In this document: positions 18,173 to 27,384 of the stretch, one piece after another | Layout: each line of letters begins with the position of its first letter | How positions within the stretch are numbered: the first letter of the stretch is position 1 | Source of the DNA: Lachnospiraceae bacterium | GTDB lineage: Bacteria; Bacillota; Clostridia; Lachnospirales; Lachnospiraceae | Reading direction: 5' to 3' | Assembly: GCA_015057505.1 (NCBI GenBank) | Contig: SVEG01000010.1 | Location: forward strand, 47,840-111,839 | Length of the DNA: 64,000 nucleotides | Translations under genes and position numbers: made by a program | Notes under the pieces: model-generated | Told to the model about the DNA's origin: nothing | What the model saw: the letters and a program-made list of their open reading frames with translations, nothing else | Databases searched by the model: none

Positions 18173-19282
18173 ATGTTTCAAGAGATAATTCAACAGAATT
18201 TTACCGCAATAGTAACAACTCTGCTATTAGTCCTTTTTATCACAAGCAGTGGCAACTTCGATATCAAAGTAAATAAACATTTTCTTTCGGCAACATCATG
18301 CATTCTTGCTCTTTTGGCACTGGAAATTATTGAACATTTATGTATGCCTGACATTGAGCTTAAGGTATTCCGGAAAATTCTTGCTTCAGTTATACATTCA
18401 ATCCGTCCGGCAATCATGTATATTATGATTATGATTTTGTGTAGAAAGAATGATAAACGTAGTATTTATTTTTTCAATGTCTTGTTAATAATTAGTGTTG
18501 TAACTTCATTCCTGTCCATAATTTTTAATTTTGGATTTTCCTACAATGCGTCAAAAGAGCTTGTACGCGGACCTTTAGCCCTCGTACCGATAGTAGTAAG
18601 TGCTATTTTTATGTTGCTGTTGCTTATACTCACACTCAAAAAATATAAACACAGCAGCAGCAAAGAATATCTGCTCACTATTGCAATAGCGGTTATGTTT
18701 GTTTTGGGCCTGATTTTTGAGCTATTATTAGGTTACCGCTACATAATAACCTCTTGCTATGCTATTGCCGTAACATTTTATTATTTGTTTTTCCTTACCA
18801 GTACCGATAATCACGATATACTGACCGGTGCATTAGTTCGTAGAAGATTTTATTTAGATGCGGAAAAGTTCAGTGAAACTCTTACTGCTGTTGTTGCACT
18901 TGATTTGAATGATTTGAAGATATGGAACGATAAACACGGGCACGATGCCGGTGATTTGGCACTTGCCACAATGGCTGAGGTTGTGTCATCCGTACTCCCG
19001 AAAAAATCATTCCTTTACCGTACGGGCGGCGACGAATTTATGATTCTCTGCAATCAACTAAGTGCAACCGAATTAATGGATCTTATAGCCAATATCCGCT
19101 CAGCCATGTCAAAAACAGATTATACCTGTGCTATCGGCTATGCCTTTTATCATGGTTCCGTCGGAATTGACAAGCTCTGTCTCCTTGCGGACGATATGAT
19201 GTACAAGGACAAAATAGCAATCAAAGGCCCCGAATACGCCGCTAAGTATACCAGACTAACAACCAGAGCAAATGAAAGGTAA
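18173..19282 (+). CDS. Membrane-bound diguanylate cyclase (GGDEF)
   Basis: 369 residues. About six membrane segments fill residues 10-215; a GGDEF domain follows (DNHDILTGALVRRRFY near 220-235, LDLNDLKIWNDKHGHDAGD near 243-262, RTGGDEF near 283-289). The intact GGDEF motif predicts synthesis of c-di-GMP from GTP. The RxxD inhibitory site expected just before it is not seen, so product inhibition may be weak. The start ATG has GGAGACAACT upstream. Only five bases separate it from the NSS transporter gene, so the two are cotranscribed. A GGDEF/EAL protein and a PilZ receptor lie within 10 kb, pointing to a c-di-GMP neighbourhood. Confidence 0.9.
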   Translation: MFQEIIQQNFTAIVTTLLLVLFITSSGNFDIKVNKHFLSATSCILALLALEIIEHLCMPDIELKVFRKILASVIHSIRPAIMYIMIMILCRKNDKRSIYFFNVLLIISVVTSFLSIIFNFGFSYNASKELVRGPLALVPIVVSAIFMLLLLILTLKKYKHSSSKEYLLTIAIAVMFVLGLIFELLLGYRYIITSCYAIAVTFYYLFFLTSTDNHDILTGALVRRRFYLDAEKFSETLTAVVALDLNDLKIWNDKHGHDAGDLALATMAEVVSSVLPKKSFLYRTGGDEFMILCNQLSATELMDLIANIRSAMSKTDYTCAIGYAFYHGSVGIDKLCLLADDMMYKDKIAIKGPEYAAKYTRLTTRANER

Positions 19283-19287
19283 TTTTT

Positions 19288-20643
19288 ATGGAACGCGAAA
19301 CTTTTAAAAGCCGTCTCGGCTTTATACTAATTTCAGCAGGATGCGCAATCGGCATCGGCAACGTATGGAGATTCCCATATGTAGTAGGAAACAACGGAGG
19401 AGGCATATTTGTACTAATATACATTTTCTTCCTTATTGTTCTCGGTATCCCAGTTATGTCTATGGAATTTTCAGTAGGAAGAGCAAGCCGCAAATCAATT
19501 GTCAAAGCCTATACCTCTCTTGAAAAACCGGGAACCAAATGGCACTTTATGGGCTATGCAAGTATGATAGGCAACTACCTCCTTATGATGTACTATACAA
19601 CTGTTGCAGGCTGGATGCTCTATTATTGCTTTGCTACCGCAACCGGAAAGTTATCTGGTCTTGATGCCTCCGGCATAACACAACATTTTTCAAATCTCAC
19701 CGGAAGCCCGGTAACCATGATAATATTTACATTTATAGTAATAACTATTGGTTTTCTCATCTGTTCGCTCGGGCTTCAAAACGGAGTCGAGAAAATCACC
19801 AAACCCATGATGCTTGCACTTCTTGCAATCATGGTTATTCTTGCAATCAACAGTTTAACGATAGACGGCGGTGCGGAAGGTCTCAAATTCTACCTTTATC
19901 CCGACATTGCCCAAATCAACAAAATCGGTTGGTTTAGAGTAATAGTTGCCGCAATGAATCAGGCTTTTTTCACATTGAGTCTCGGTATCGGTTCCATGCT
20001 TATTTTCGGCAGCTACCAGAGCGACAAAACATCAATTATAAAGGAATCCTCAACCATCGCAGCACTCGACACATTTGTTGCGATTACCGCAGGCCTTATT
20101 ATTTTCCCCGCATGTTTTGCTTTCGGAGTTAATCCCGATAGCGGAGAAAGTCTTGTTTTTATAACTCTTCCGAACATATTTAACTCTATGCCACTCGGAA
20201 GACTTTGGGGCTCTCTTTTCTTCCTGTTCATGACTTTTGCGGCATTTTCAACAGTTATTGCAGTATTCGAAAATATTTGCTCAATCACAATGGACATTTG
20301 GAGTATAAGCAGAAAAAAGGCATCCGTTATCAACATTTTTGTTTTGTTTATAACATCGTTGCCCTGTATTTTCGGCTACAATATTCTTTCAAACGTAAAG
20401 CCCTTCGGACAGCCTCATTTCCTCGCCTTCGAGGATTACCTCGTAAGCAATATCCTGCTTCCGATAGGTTCCCTCATCCTTGTACTTTTCTGTACCTGGA
20501 AAGGCGGTTGGGGTATTGACAACTACTTTAAGGAAGTCAACAAAGGCGATGGTCCCAAGCTTTCACGCCGTCTCATCCCCTACCTCAAATACGTAATTCC
20601 CGTAATCATACTCATCGTATTCCTAAGCGGAATAATCGGCTAA
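19288..20643 (+). CDS. Sodium-dependent transporter, NSS (SNF) family
   Basis: 451 residues with 11-12 hydrophobic segments. The first helix carries the hallmark GCAIGIGNVWRFPYVVGNNGG near 13-33, which binds sodium and substrate in the LeuT fold; the second helix is PVMSMEFSVGRASRKS. Bacterial relatives import amino acids such as Trp, Tyr or Leu; the substrate here cannot be told. The length and 11-helix form fit the bacterial subgroup. The start follows AAAGGTAATTTTT and is tightly coupled to the diguanylate cyclase gene. The palindromic element starts six bases after its stop and may end its transcript. Confidence 0.93.
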   Translation: MERETFKSRLGFILISAGCAIGIGNVWRFPYVVGNNGGGIFVLIYIFFLIVLGIPVMSMEFSVGRASRKSIVKAYTSLEKPGTKWHFMGYASMIGNYLLMMYYTTVAGWMLYYCFATATGKLSGLDASGITQHFSNLTGSPVTMIIFTFIVITIGFLICSLGLQNGVEKITKPMMLALLAIMVILAINSLTIDGGAEGLKFYLYPDIAQINKIGWFRVIVAAMNQAFFTLSLGIGSMLIFGSYQSDKTSIIKESSTIAALDTFVAITAGLIIFPACFAFGVNPDSGESLVFITLPNIFNSMPLGRLWGSLFFLFMTFAAFSTVIAVFENICSITMDIWSISRKKASVINIFVLFITSLPCIFGYNILSNVKPFGQPHFLAFEDYLVSNILLPIGSLILVLFCTWKGGWGIDNYFKEVNKGDGPKLSRRLIPYLKYVIPVIILIVFLSGIIG

Positions 20644-20648
20644 ATAAA

Positions 20649-21240
20649 GCGGCTGTCGCGTTTAACGTGGCGGCTCTTTTTTATGGCTGTGCCCGACAGT
20701 GGTGGCAAATCGGTCGCCTCAGCCGTATCGGAAGATAGGGGGCTTGCAACATTTTACGGTTTCAAGAAAAACTAGTGCTTTTTGCTTTCCACCTTACGAT
20801 TTTGTGCCGCTCCGAGAAACTCGTTGGAATTGAAGAAGTTCTAGTCGCTTGGGATATATGTATATTTTATATGTAAAGGTTAAAGGCACTATAAAAGCGT
20901 CGCTCCTTAGCGCGCGAGACGAAACCCAAAGAATTATATAGCCATGCATTTTAGTTTCGTCTCGCAAGCTTAGTAGCGCTACGTCTTTTATTGTAGCGAA
21001 AGCGTGCCTTATAACCTTTACATATAAAATATACATATATCCCAAGCGACTGAACTTCTATTCAATTCCACTCAGACATCTCTGCGCGGCACAATTTGGT
21101 GGAAAGCATAAAAAGCTAAGTTCTTCTAAAAACCTTTTGTTGTCTGCGCCCCCATCTTCCCATACAGCTGAGGCGACCGATTTGCCACCACTGCCGGGCA
21201 CAGCCATAAAAAGGGCTGTCGCGCCAAATGCGACAGCCAC
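20649..21240. repeat. Nearly 600-bp imperfect palindromic element
   Basis: The whole gap between two convergent genes is one inverted repeat centred near 20940. An exact 40-bp stem pairs 20843-20882 with 21012-21051; a 42-bp stem with one mismatch pairs 20682-20723 with 21167-21208; an inner 12-bp stem pairs 20914-20925 with 20954-20965 around a 28-base loop. Intervening arms are less conserved. Short hairpins with GCTGTCGC/GCGACAGC sit at the outer ends and are followed by T-runs, so they could terminate both flanking genes. No transposase, target duplication or credible gene is inside. The core is shared with the element at 38764-38957. It may be a non-autonomous mobile element or a structured RNA gene. 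Confidence 0.85.
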
Positions 21241-21245
21241 TTATT

Positions 21246-24173
21246 TTAATAATGTTTGTTTAGTTGTAAAAGTTTTTGCTTCTGAATTTCAGTAATGCTT
21301 TCGGTAATATCCTGGATGAAAACATAAAATACATCTTTCTCGCCACTAAAACCGCTTTCTTCAAGTCGACCCCAATCGTCTACCCATCGTACTTCTCCAT
21401 CCTTACGTATAATACGATACTGGATATAATCAGTATTAGATGCCGATGATTCTATTTGCTCATTAATTCCGTATTCTACTCTCTGCAAATCCTCAGCATG
21501 TACCATTCCCCTAAACGAGCCGTGTACATATTCCATGAATTCTTCTAACGTATTACATCCGAAAATCTGCATGGTTTTCGGACTTGCATACAGAATTTCA
21601 TTACCTTCCGATGCTCTGTAAACAAAGAATCCCTCTTCCATATGTGAAAGCGTCTGTGCGAGATACTTAAGTCTCTTTTCCTGTTCTTCCTGCATGAGAT
21701 TCTCAATACTCATTACCTTAAGGACCGCTGTCATAGGAATACCATTTTCCCTTTCTCCCACGGTAACATTTGTAAGGCACCACTCTTCCGAGCCGTCCGG
21801 CGCAAGTCTTCTGTATCTGTACTCCACCGTATCTTTTGTCGCGAGCTCATTTTTCAGATTCTCAAGCGACAAAAACTTTCTGACCTTGCGTTCATTCTTA
21901 CCTGAAATTTTGCCTTGGTAAAAATGTCTGTCAATCATCGCCTCATAATTGCCTCTTTCAGTCATCGAGCTCTCTTCCGGATAAAGCATTCTGCAATGAT
22001 TATTCTGCAAATGAACAAAATAAACTTCTCTGTACGAAGTCATAATACTGTTCAATGCCCCTTCGTAAATATGTGCATGCGTTACATCCCTTAACATACA
22101 GCTTACATAGCCGTTCTCATACTGATAAATCGTCATCTGCAGGTAACTGTTTGAAACAGGATTATATACAAAACACTCGGATTGTTCCGCATAATATGCC
22201 GCTCGATAAATCTTATCCATAAACTCATCGGTATTACCTTTAAACATTCGAGAAATCAGCTTACGGAAATGCACTACCTTATTAGCACACAGCTTACCCA
22301 TCTCACGGTTAATATACATTACCTCATAATCCTTGGGAGTATCAACTTCATCTAAAATTACCTTAGCCACCGCATAGCCATACGGGAGTTCACCATAATA
22401 TCGTTCCAAATCAGACTGTTGCTTCTCTGAAAGTCCGCCAACTTTATTTACTATCTGACGGCTTTCATCAATAGCCAGCATAGCCGACATATCAATCAGT
22501 GAACCGTAGAAAATTTTGCAATCTTCTTTTTCTCTGAGAAAAAACAGTTTTATATGCACATACAATACGGTTCCGTCCATTCGCAAATAATGAATATTGG
22601 CTGAGGCACCGTTCTCCTTGTCCGCATATGCCTGCTCAAATGTTGCTCTGAGAAGCTGCCTGTCATCATCCCGGACATGATTCCACATTTTTCTCTTTTT
22701 ACCATCAGATATCGAAACTCCGGTCAATTGATAATACTGCTCATTGACTCTCGTTATCTCAATCTGACCGTCACTAACCTCGTAAAAGGCTGTGGCACCC
22801 AGCATATTATTAACCATTCGGTCATCAAACAGATTGGCATCAAGAAATTCCCTCACATGCATTGCTTCAAACTGATTGCACGAAAATCCGCTAAAATCAA
22901 GTCTTCGCTCATCTGAAAAAAGCTCCTCAACCTGATCAAGTGGCATAGGTTTGTAAAAATAATATCCCTGCACATATCTGCAACCAAGTCTTTCAAGAAA
23001 CTCCTTCTGTTCAGACGTCTCCACGCCTTCTGCTATTATCGGAAGCCCCAACATCCGGGCCATATTAATTACAGAACCTAAAATTCCGATTCCCTTGTCT
23101 TTATCCCCGTTACCAATATCCAGAAATCTCATATCCAGCTTAATCACATCTATCGTGATATTATTAAGAACATTAAGTGAAGAATATCCGCTTCCGAAAT
23201 CATCAAGCAAGACAATAAACCCCGCCTCCCTAAGCCTCTTTACCGCTCGATTAATAAGCTCGTTACTCTCTGAATATGCACTTTCCGTAATTTCAACTTT
23301 AAGAAGATGTGCCGGAATATCGAATTCTTTAACTAATGCTTTAAGAAACTCAGGAACATTCATGGACAAAATATCTATACGGGATACATTTATTGATATA
23401 GGTACCGGATTATATCCTCTGTCAATCCAACTTCTTATCCACGAGCACACCTCTCTCCAGACAAACCTGTCAAGCTCCGCAACCAAGCCATTTTTTTCAA
23501 TTACAGGAATAAAAACCCCCGGCGATACCAAGCCCCTTCTGGGATGATTCCATCTCACAAGCGATTCTCCGCCCACAATCTTCCCCGTTGCAATATCACA
23601 TTGCGGTTGTATAAAAAAAGTGAATTCACTATTTCTTAACGCTGTCTTTACCTCTGCAATCAGCTTAAGTTCCTCTTCAACCTTAACCTCAACTCCGGGG
23701 TTATATCTGTAAATACAATCCTTATAATTTACAGAGGATGCCGCTATCGCGCTGAGTGCTTTGTCATACATAATCTCCACTGACAATGACAAATCTTTAA
23801 TAGGGTAAACTCCGAAAAGAACCCTGACATCCATTTCATCCTTGTATTTACTTATAATACGATTTACTTTACTATCCAATTCAACAACAAGGCTGGTATC
23901 ATCCGGCATAATAACACAAAAATCATCACCACGCATATACGCAGCTATACTTTTATCAGCTCGCCTTATTACATCTTCTATACACTCTGCAATCGCCTTT
24001 AAAAGGCCGTTGCCTTCATCCCTTCCGAAAATCCTGTTAAACATTCTGAAATGCTCAACATCTACAGCCACTAAAATATGTGTATCCGGCTCAATAGCCT
24101 TCATAAATTCGTCTGCTTCCTTAAAAAACTGTCTGTCACAACTAAGCTCTGTAAGTTGTGTAATTCCTTGCAT
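21246..24173 (-). CDS. GGDEF-EAL protein with C-terminal PAS domains (c-di-GMP turnover)
   Basis: 975 residues from the ATG at 24173, chosen because AGGAGGTGCAAC precedes it; the frame stays open upstream but without a start signal. Residues 25-160 are a GGDEF domain whose signature is RGDDF (near 80), so cyclase activity is doubtful. Residues 175-430 are an EAL domain with ESLVRW near 202, ITES, LLDDFGSGYSSL near 323, KLD, AEGVET and QGYYFYKP, so c-di-GMP phosphodiesterase activity looks intact. The rest holds three or so PAS-like units, the last ending QYRIIRKDGEVRWVDDWGR. There is no membrane segment. The order GGDEF-EAL-PAS, with sensors at the C-terminus, is the reverse of the usual one. 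Confidence 0.9.
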   Translation of the reverse strand: MQGITQLTELSCDRQFFKEADEFMKAIEPDTHILVAVDVEHFRMFNRIFGRDEGNGLLKAIAECIEDVIRRADKSIAAYMRGDDFCVIMPDDTSLVVELDSKVNRIISKYKDEMDVRVLFGVYPIKDLSLSVEIMYDKALSAIAASSVNYKDCIYRYNPGVEVKVEEELKLIAEVKTALRNSEFTFFIQPQCDIATGKIVGGESLVRWNHPRRGLVSPGVFIPVIEKNGLVAELDRFVWREVCSWIRSWIDRGYNPVPISINVSRIDILSMNVPEFLKALVKEFDIPAHLLKVEITESAYSESNELINRAVKRLREAGFIVLLDDFGSGYSSLNVLNNITIDVIKLDMRFLDIGNGDKDKGIGILGSVINMARMLGLPIIAEGVETSEQKEFLERLGCRYVQGYYFYKPMPLDQVEELFSDERRLDFSGFSCNQFEAMHVREFLDANLFDDRMVNNMLGATAFYEVSDGQIEITRVNEQYYQLTGVSISDGKKRKMWNHVRDDDRQLLRATFEQAYADKENGASANIHYLRMDGTVLYVHIKLFFLREKEDCKIFYGSLIDMSAMLAIDESRQIVNKVGGLSEKQQSDLERYYGELPYGYAVAKVILDEVDTPKDYEVMYINREMGKLCANKVVHFRKLISRMFKGNTDEFMDKIYRAAYYAEQSECFVYNPVSNSYLQMTIYQYENGYVSCMLRDVTHAHIYEGALNSIMTSYREVYFVHLQNNHCRMLYPEESSMTERGNYEAMIDRHFYQGKISGKNERKVRKFLSLENLKNELATKDTVEYRYRRLAPDGSEEWCLTNVTVGERENGIPMTAVLKVMSIENLMQEEQEKRLKYLAQTLSHMEEGFFVYRASEGNEILYASPKTMQIFGCNTLEEFMEYVHGSFRGMVHAEDLQRVEYGINEQIESSASNTDYIQYRIIRKDGEVRWVDDWGRLEESGFSGEKDVFYVFIQDITESITEIQKQKLLQLNKHY

Positions 24174-24210
24174 GTTGCACCTCCTGTCAAACACACATCC
24201 CCCACCTTTT

Positions 24211-24239
24211 AATATATTACTAATTCGACAAAAAATCAA
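24211..24239 (-). promoter_or_regulatory. Promoter of the GGDEF-EAL gene
   Basis: On the minus strand TTGATT, a 17-base spacer and TATATT lie about 40 bases before the ATG at 24173. Confidence 0.55.
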
Positions 24240-24336
24240 TTAAAATATCTTGTTTTTTCTGAATTTTAAGTTGTGTGTCAACTTTTTTACTGTTATTTTC
24301 AAGCAATAATTTACTAGTGCAATTTAATACCGTTCA

Positions 24337-24345
24337 TGGTATAAT
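24337..24345 (+). promoter_or_regulatory. Extended -10 promoter of trkA
   Basis: TGGTATAAT is an extended -10 element (TGn plus perfect TATAAT) 40 bases upstream of trkA; the -35 region (GTGCAA) is poor, as is usual for extended -10 promoters. Confidence 0.6.
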
Positions 24346-24385
24346 GGGTTTGGTCTGTTTTATCAATATTTTGGAGGTATACAGA

Positions 24386-25774
24386 ATGTTAAAAGAAAAA
24401 AACTCTCCTAAAAAAGGACTTAAAATAATTATTGTCGGCTGTGGTAAAGTCGGCGCTACACTTATTGAGCAATTAATCAAAGAAGAACATGATATTACTC
24501 TTATTGACAAGGATGCCGGCGTAGTTCAGGACATAGCCAACATTTACGATATTATGGGAATCGTCGGCAATGGTGCAAGTTATAGCGTACAAATGGAAGC
24601 CAATATCGAAAGTGCCGATTTACTTATTGCGGTTACAGACTCTGACGAACTCAACCTTTTATGCTGTACCGTAGCCAAGCAGGTTGGTCATTGCGCAGCC
24701 ATAGCCAGAGTCCGCACACCCGACTACAGCAAAGAGGCCGGTTATCTTCGCGAAAAACTTGGTCTTGCAATGATTATTAACCCCGACCTGGAGACGTCCA
24801 AAGAAGCCGCCCGTATTCTCTATCTTCCGACGGCTCTGGAAGTTAACTCCTTTGCACACGGTCAGGCAGAGATGACCAAGATTAAGATTCCCGAAGGCAA
24901 CAGCCTTGACGGAATGTCCATTGCAACTCTTGGCAAAAATGTTGCAACCAATATACTTATTTGTGCGGTAGAACGCGATGGCGAAGTTTACATTCCTTCA
25001 GGTAATTTTACCCTTCAAAAAGATGACATTATTTCCTTTGTTGCTTCAAGAGACGTCGCCAAATCATTTTTAGAAAAAATCGGTTTTAAAACCAACCGTG
25101 TAAAAGATACAATGATTATCGGAGGCGGAAGAACCTCATATTACCTTGCTTCCCAGCTTTTACAGATGGGAATTGATGTTAAGATTATAGAGAAAGATAA
25201 GAATCGTTGTATTGAGTTAAGCGACCTTCTTCCCAAAGCAACCATTATTAACGGAGACGGAACCGATGAAGATCTTCTTAGAGAAGAAGGCTTGGATTAT
25301 ACCGAGTCCTTTGTTCCTCTTACAGGCATTGACGAAGAGAATATTCTTCTTACATTACACGCAAGACAAGTTTCCAATGCCAAAGTCATAACCAAGATTA
25401 ACAGAATTACATTTAAAGATGTCATAAACAATCTTGACCTCGGAAGCGTTGTCTATCCCAGATATATTACTTCGGAAGCTATTATTGCTTATGTGCGTGC
25501 GAAAAAGAATTCCATGAACAGCAATATAGAGACGCTTTATCATATGTTTGACAACCGCATCGAAGCTATTGAATTCCGCGTCGGCGAAAGATGTGAAGTT
25601 ACCAACACGCCTCTCAAAGAACTTGCTCTCAAAAAGAATCTGCTCATTTCATTCATTAACAGAAACGGGCGTATCATTATCCCCAGCGGACATGATTGCA
25701 TTCTTCCCGGCGATACTGTTATGATTGTAACCACTCACACCGGATTTAATGATATCCGAGATATCTTAAAATAA
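24386..25774 (+). CDS. trkA: Trk potassium uptake regulatory subunit TrkA
   Basis: 462 residues from the ATG at 24386, which has TTGGAGG at the right distance. It contains two NAD(H)-binding RCK domains, each followed by a TrkA-C domain: first Rossmann fold IIIVGCGKVGATLIEQL near 12-28 with Asp at the end of strand 2 (TLIDKD), second Rossmann fold MIIGGGRTSYYLASQL near 240. It gates the TrkH channel from the cytoplasm in response to nucleotides. trkH follows after 18 bases in the same transcript. No c-di-AMP riboswitch is visible upstream. Confidence 0.95.
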   Translation: MLKEKNSPKKGLKIIIVGCGKVGATLIEQLIKEEHDITLIDKDAGVVQDIANIYDIMGIVGNGASYSVQMEANIESADLLIAVTDSDELNLLCCTVAKQVGHCAAIARVRTPDYSKEAGYLREKLGLAMIINPDLETSKEAARILYLPTALEVNSFAHGQAEMTKIKIPEGNSLDGMSIATLGKNVATNILICAVERDGEVYIPSGNFTLQKDDIISFVASRDVAKSFLEKIGFKTNRVKDTMIIGGGRTSYYLASQLLQMGIDVKIIEKDKNRCIELSDLLPKATIINGDGTDEDLLREEGLDYTESFVPLTGIDEENILLTLHARQVSNAKVITKINRITFKDVINNLDLGSVVYPRYITSEAIIAYVRAKKNSMNSNIETLYHMFDNRIEAIEFRVGERCEVTNTPLKELALKKNLLISFINRNGRIIIPSGHDCILPGDTVMIVTTHTGFNDIRDILK

Positions 25775-25792
25775 CGGAGGTGTCTTAACTTA

Positions 25793-27286
25793 ATGAACAG
25801 TTCAATTATCAGATATATTTTAGGCCAGGTACTTAAGGTTTTTGCTATCCTCTTACTGCTCCCGTGTATCGTCGCTATTGTATATCGCGAGAAAGAAGGA
25901 TTGGCTTTTCTTGGTATTGCACTGTTATGTGCAATAATTGGAATACTAATGACAATCAAAAAGCCTAAAGATAACGTCTTTTACTTGAAAGAGGGCTGTG
26001 TAACTACCGCATTATGTTGGCTTATAATCAGTTTTTTCGGTAGCCTTCCGTTTTTTATAACAGGAGAAATCCCCTCTCTTACCGATGCATTATTCGAAAC
26101 AATATCAGGTTTTACCACTACAGGTGCCAGTATACTTAGCGACCCTGAAGCCTTATCCAACTGCAGTATGTTTTGGCGATGCTTTACTCACTGGATTGGT
26201 GGTATGGGTGTTCTTGTATTCATACTTGCAATTGTCCCATTAAGCGGAGGTTCCAATATGAATCTCATGCGTGCCGAAAGCCCCGGTCCTTCGGTAGGTA
26301 AGCTTGTTCCCAAAATCAAACATACTGCCAGACTTTTGTATGGTATTTATATTTTCCTCACATTGTTGCAATTTGTATTGCTTTTAATCGGAAAAATGCC
26401 TGCTTTAGATGCACTTAACACAAGCTTTGCAACTGCAGGTACCGGCGGTTTTGGTGTCAAAAACGACAGTCTCGCAAGTTTTTCACCTTATATACAATGG
26501 GTAACGACTATATTCATGATACTCTTTGGTGTCAACTTTAACGCATACTATTATCTTCTTTTCAGAGATTTCAAAAAGGCTTTTTCGATGGAAGAAGTGC
26601 GTTATTATATAATAATTATTTTTGCTTCAACCGCAATTATATTTATCAATATACTGGATAGTTGTTCAGGTATTTTTGATGCTTTAACCCACTCTTCATT
26701 TCAGGTTGCATCAATTATGACTACTACCGGTTTTGCAACAACCGACTTTAACACATGGTCAACAACTGCCAAGCTTGTTTTAGTCATGCTAATGTTTATT
26801 GGTGCTTGTGCCGGAAGTACGGGCGGCGGTATAAAAGTCTCAAGAATAATTGTTTTAATCAAAACAATATCCAAAGAATTGAACTCCTATATCCATCCAA
26901 AGAGCATTAAGCAGATAAAGTTTGAAGGTAAAACCGTTGAACCCGAAACTGTTCACGCTATAAATGTGTATTTTACCACCTTCATGATTATTTTTGTCGG
27001 TTCTATCTTCTTTGTTTCTTTGGAAGGAAAAGATCTTATAACCAACTTTACTGCTGTTGCCGCTACAATCAATAACATCGGTCCCGGTCTTGAGTTAGTA
27101 GGTCCATCGCAAAACTTTAGTCATTTTAACCCGCTCACAAAATTCGTTCTGATGTTTGACATGCTTGCCGGAAGACTCGAATTATTCCCGATGCTGATTC
27201 TGTTCCATCCTACAATATGGAAAGACTTGTTTGTTCAAAAAGCAACCGTAAGAAGACTTAAAAAAAATAGTAAATCCAAGCAGTAA
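25793..27286 (+). CDS. trkH: Trk potassium uptake channel subunit TrkH
   Basis: 497 residues with the four M1-P-M2 repeats of the Trk/Ktr/HKT superfamily. Selectivity loops contain the key glycines: FTTTGASIL near 103-111, ATAGTGGFGV near 211-220, MTTTGFATTDF near 309-319 and INNIGPGLELVG near 426-437. It lets K+ (with Na+ or H+) into the cell. The ATG lies 12 bases after GGAGGTG. It is the last gene of the trkAH transcript, closed by a strong terminator. Confidence 0.95.
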   Translation: MNSSIIRYILGQVLKVFAILLLLPCIVAIVYREKEGLAFLGIALLCAIIGILMTIKKPKDNVFYLKEGCVTTALCWLIISFFGSLPFFITGEIPSLTDALFETISGFTTTGASILSDPEALSNCSMFWRCFTHWIGGMGVLVFILAIVPLSGGSNMNLMRAESPGPSVGKLVPKIKHTARLLYGIYIFLTLLQFVLLLIGKMPALDALNTSFATAGTGGFGVKNDSLASFSPYIQWVTTIFMILFGVNFNAYYYLLFRDFKKAFSMEEVRYYIIIIFASTAIIFINILDSCSGIFDALTHSSFQVASIMTTTGFATTDFNTWSTTAKLVLVMLMFIGACAGSTGGGIKVSRIIVLIKTISKELNSYIHPKSIKQIKFEGKTVEPETVHAINVYFTTFMIIFVGSIFFVSLEGKDLITNFTAVAATINNIGPGLELVGPSQNFSHFNPLTKFVLMFDMLAGRLELFPMLILFHPTIWKDLFVQKATVRRLKKNSKSKQ

Positions 27287-27314
27287 CGTATAACAATATT
27301 TTTATTATTAACTA

Positions 27315-27355
27315 TAAAAAATCGCTTAAGCCCCACGGCCTAAGCGATTTTTTCT
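27315..27355. terminator. Bidirectional terminator between trkH and the chemoreceptor gene
   Basis: AAAAAATCGCTTA pairs with TAAGCGATTTTTT around the loop AGCCCCACGGCC. A-runs and T-runs on both sides allow use in both directions, which fits the convergent genes. Confidence 0.9.
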
Positions 27356-27384
27356 TAGGAAATTTCACACTCCATGTTGTGTTT

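Noticed and set aside
20794..21045. Open frame of 83 codons on the minus strand inside the palindrome
   Set aside because: Its sequence is one arm of an inverted repeat read through the centre, with no ribosome binding site and no protein-like composition.
21058..21240. Open frame of 60 codons on the minus strand at the right end of the palindrome
   Set aside because: Lies fully in the palindromic arm; no ribosome binding site, and the other arm does not keep the frame.
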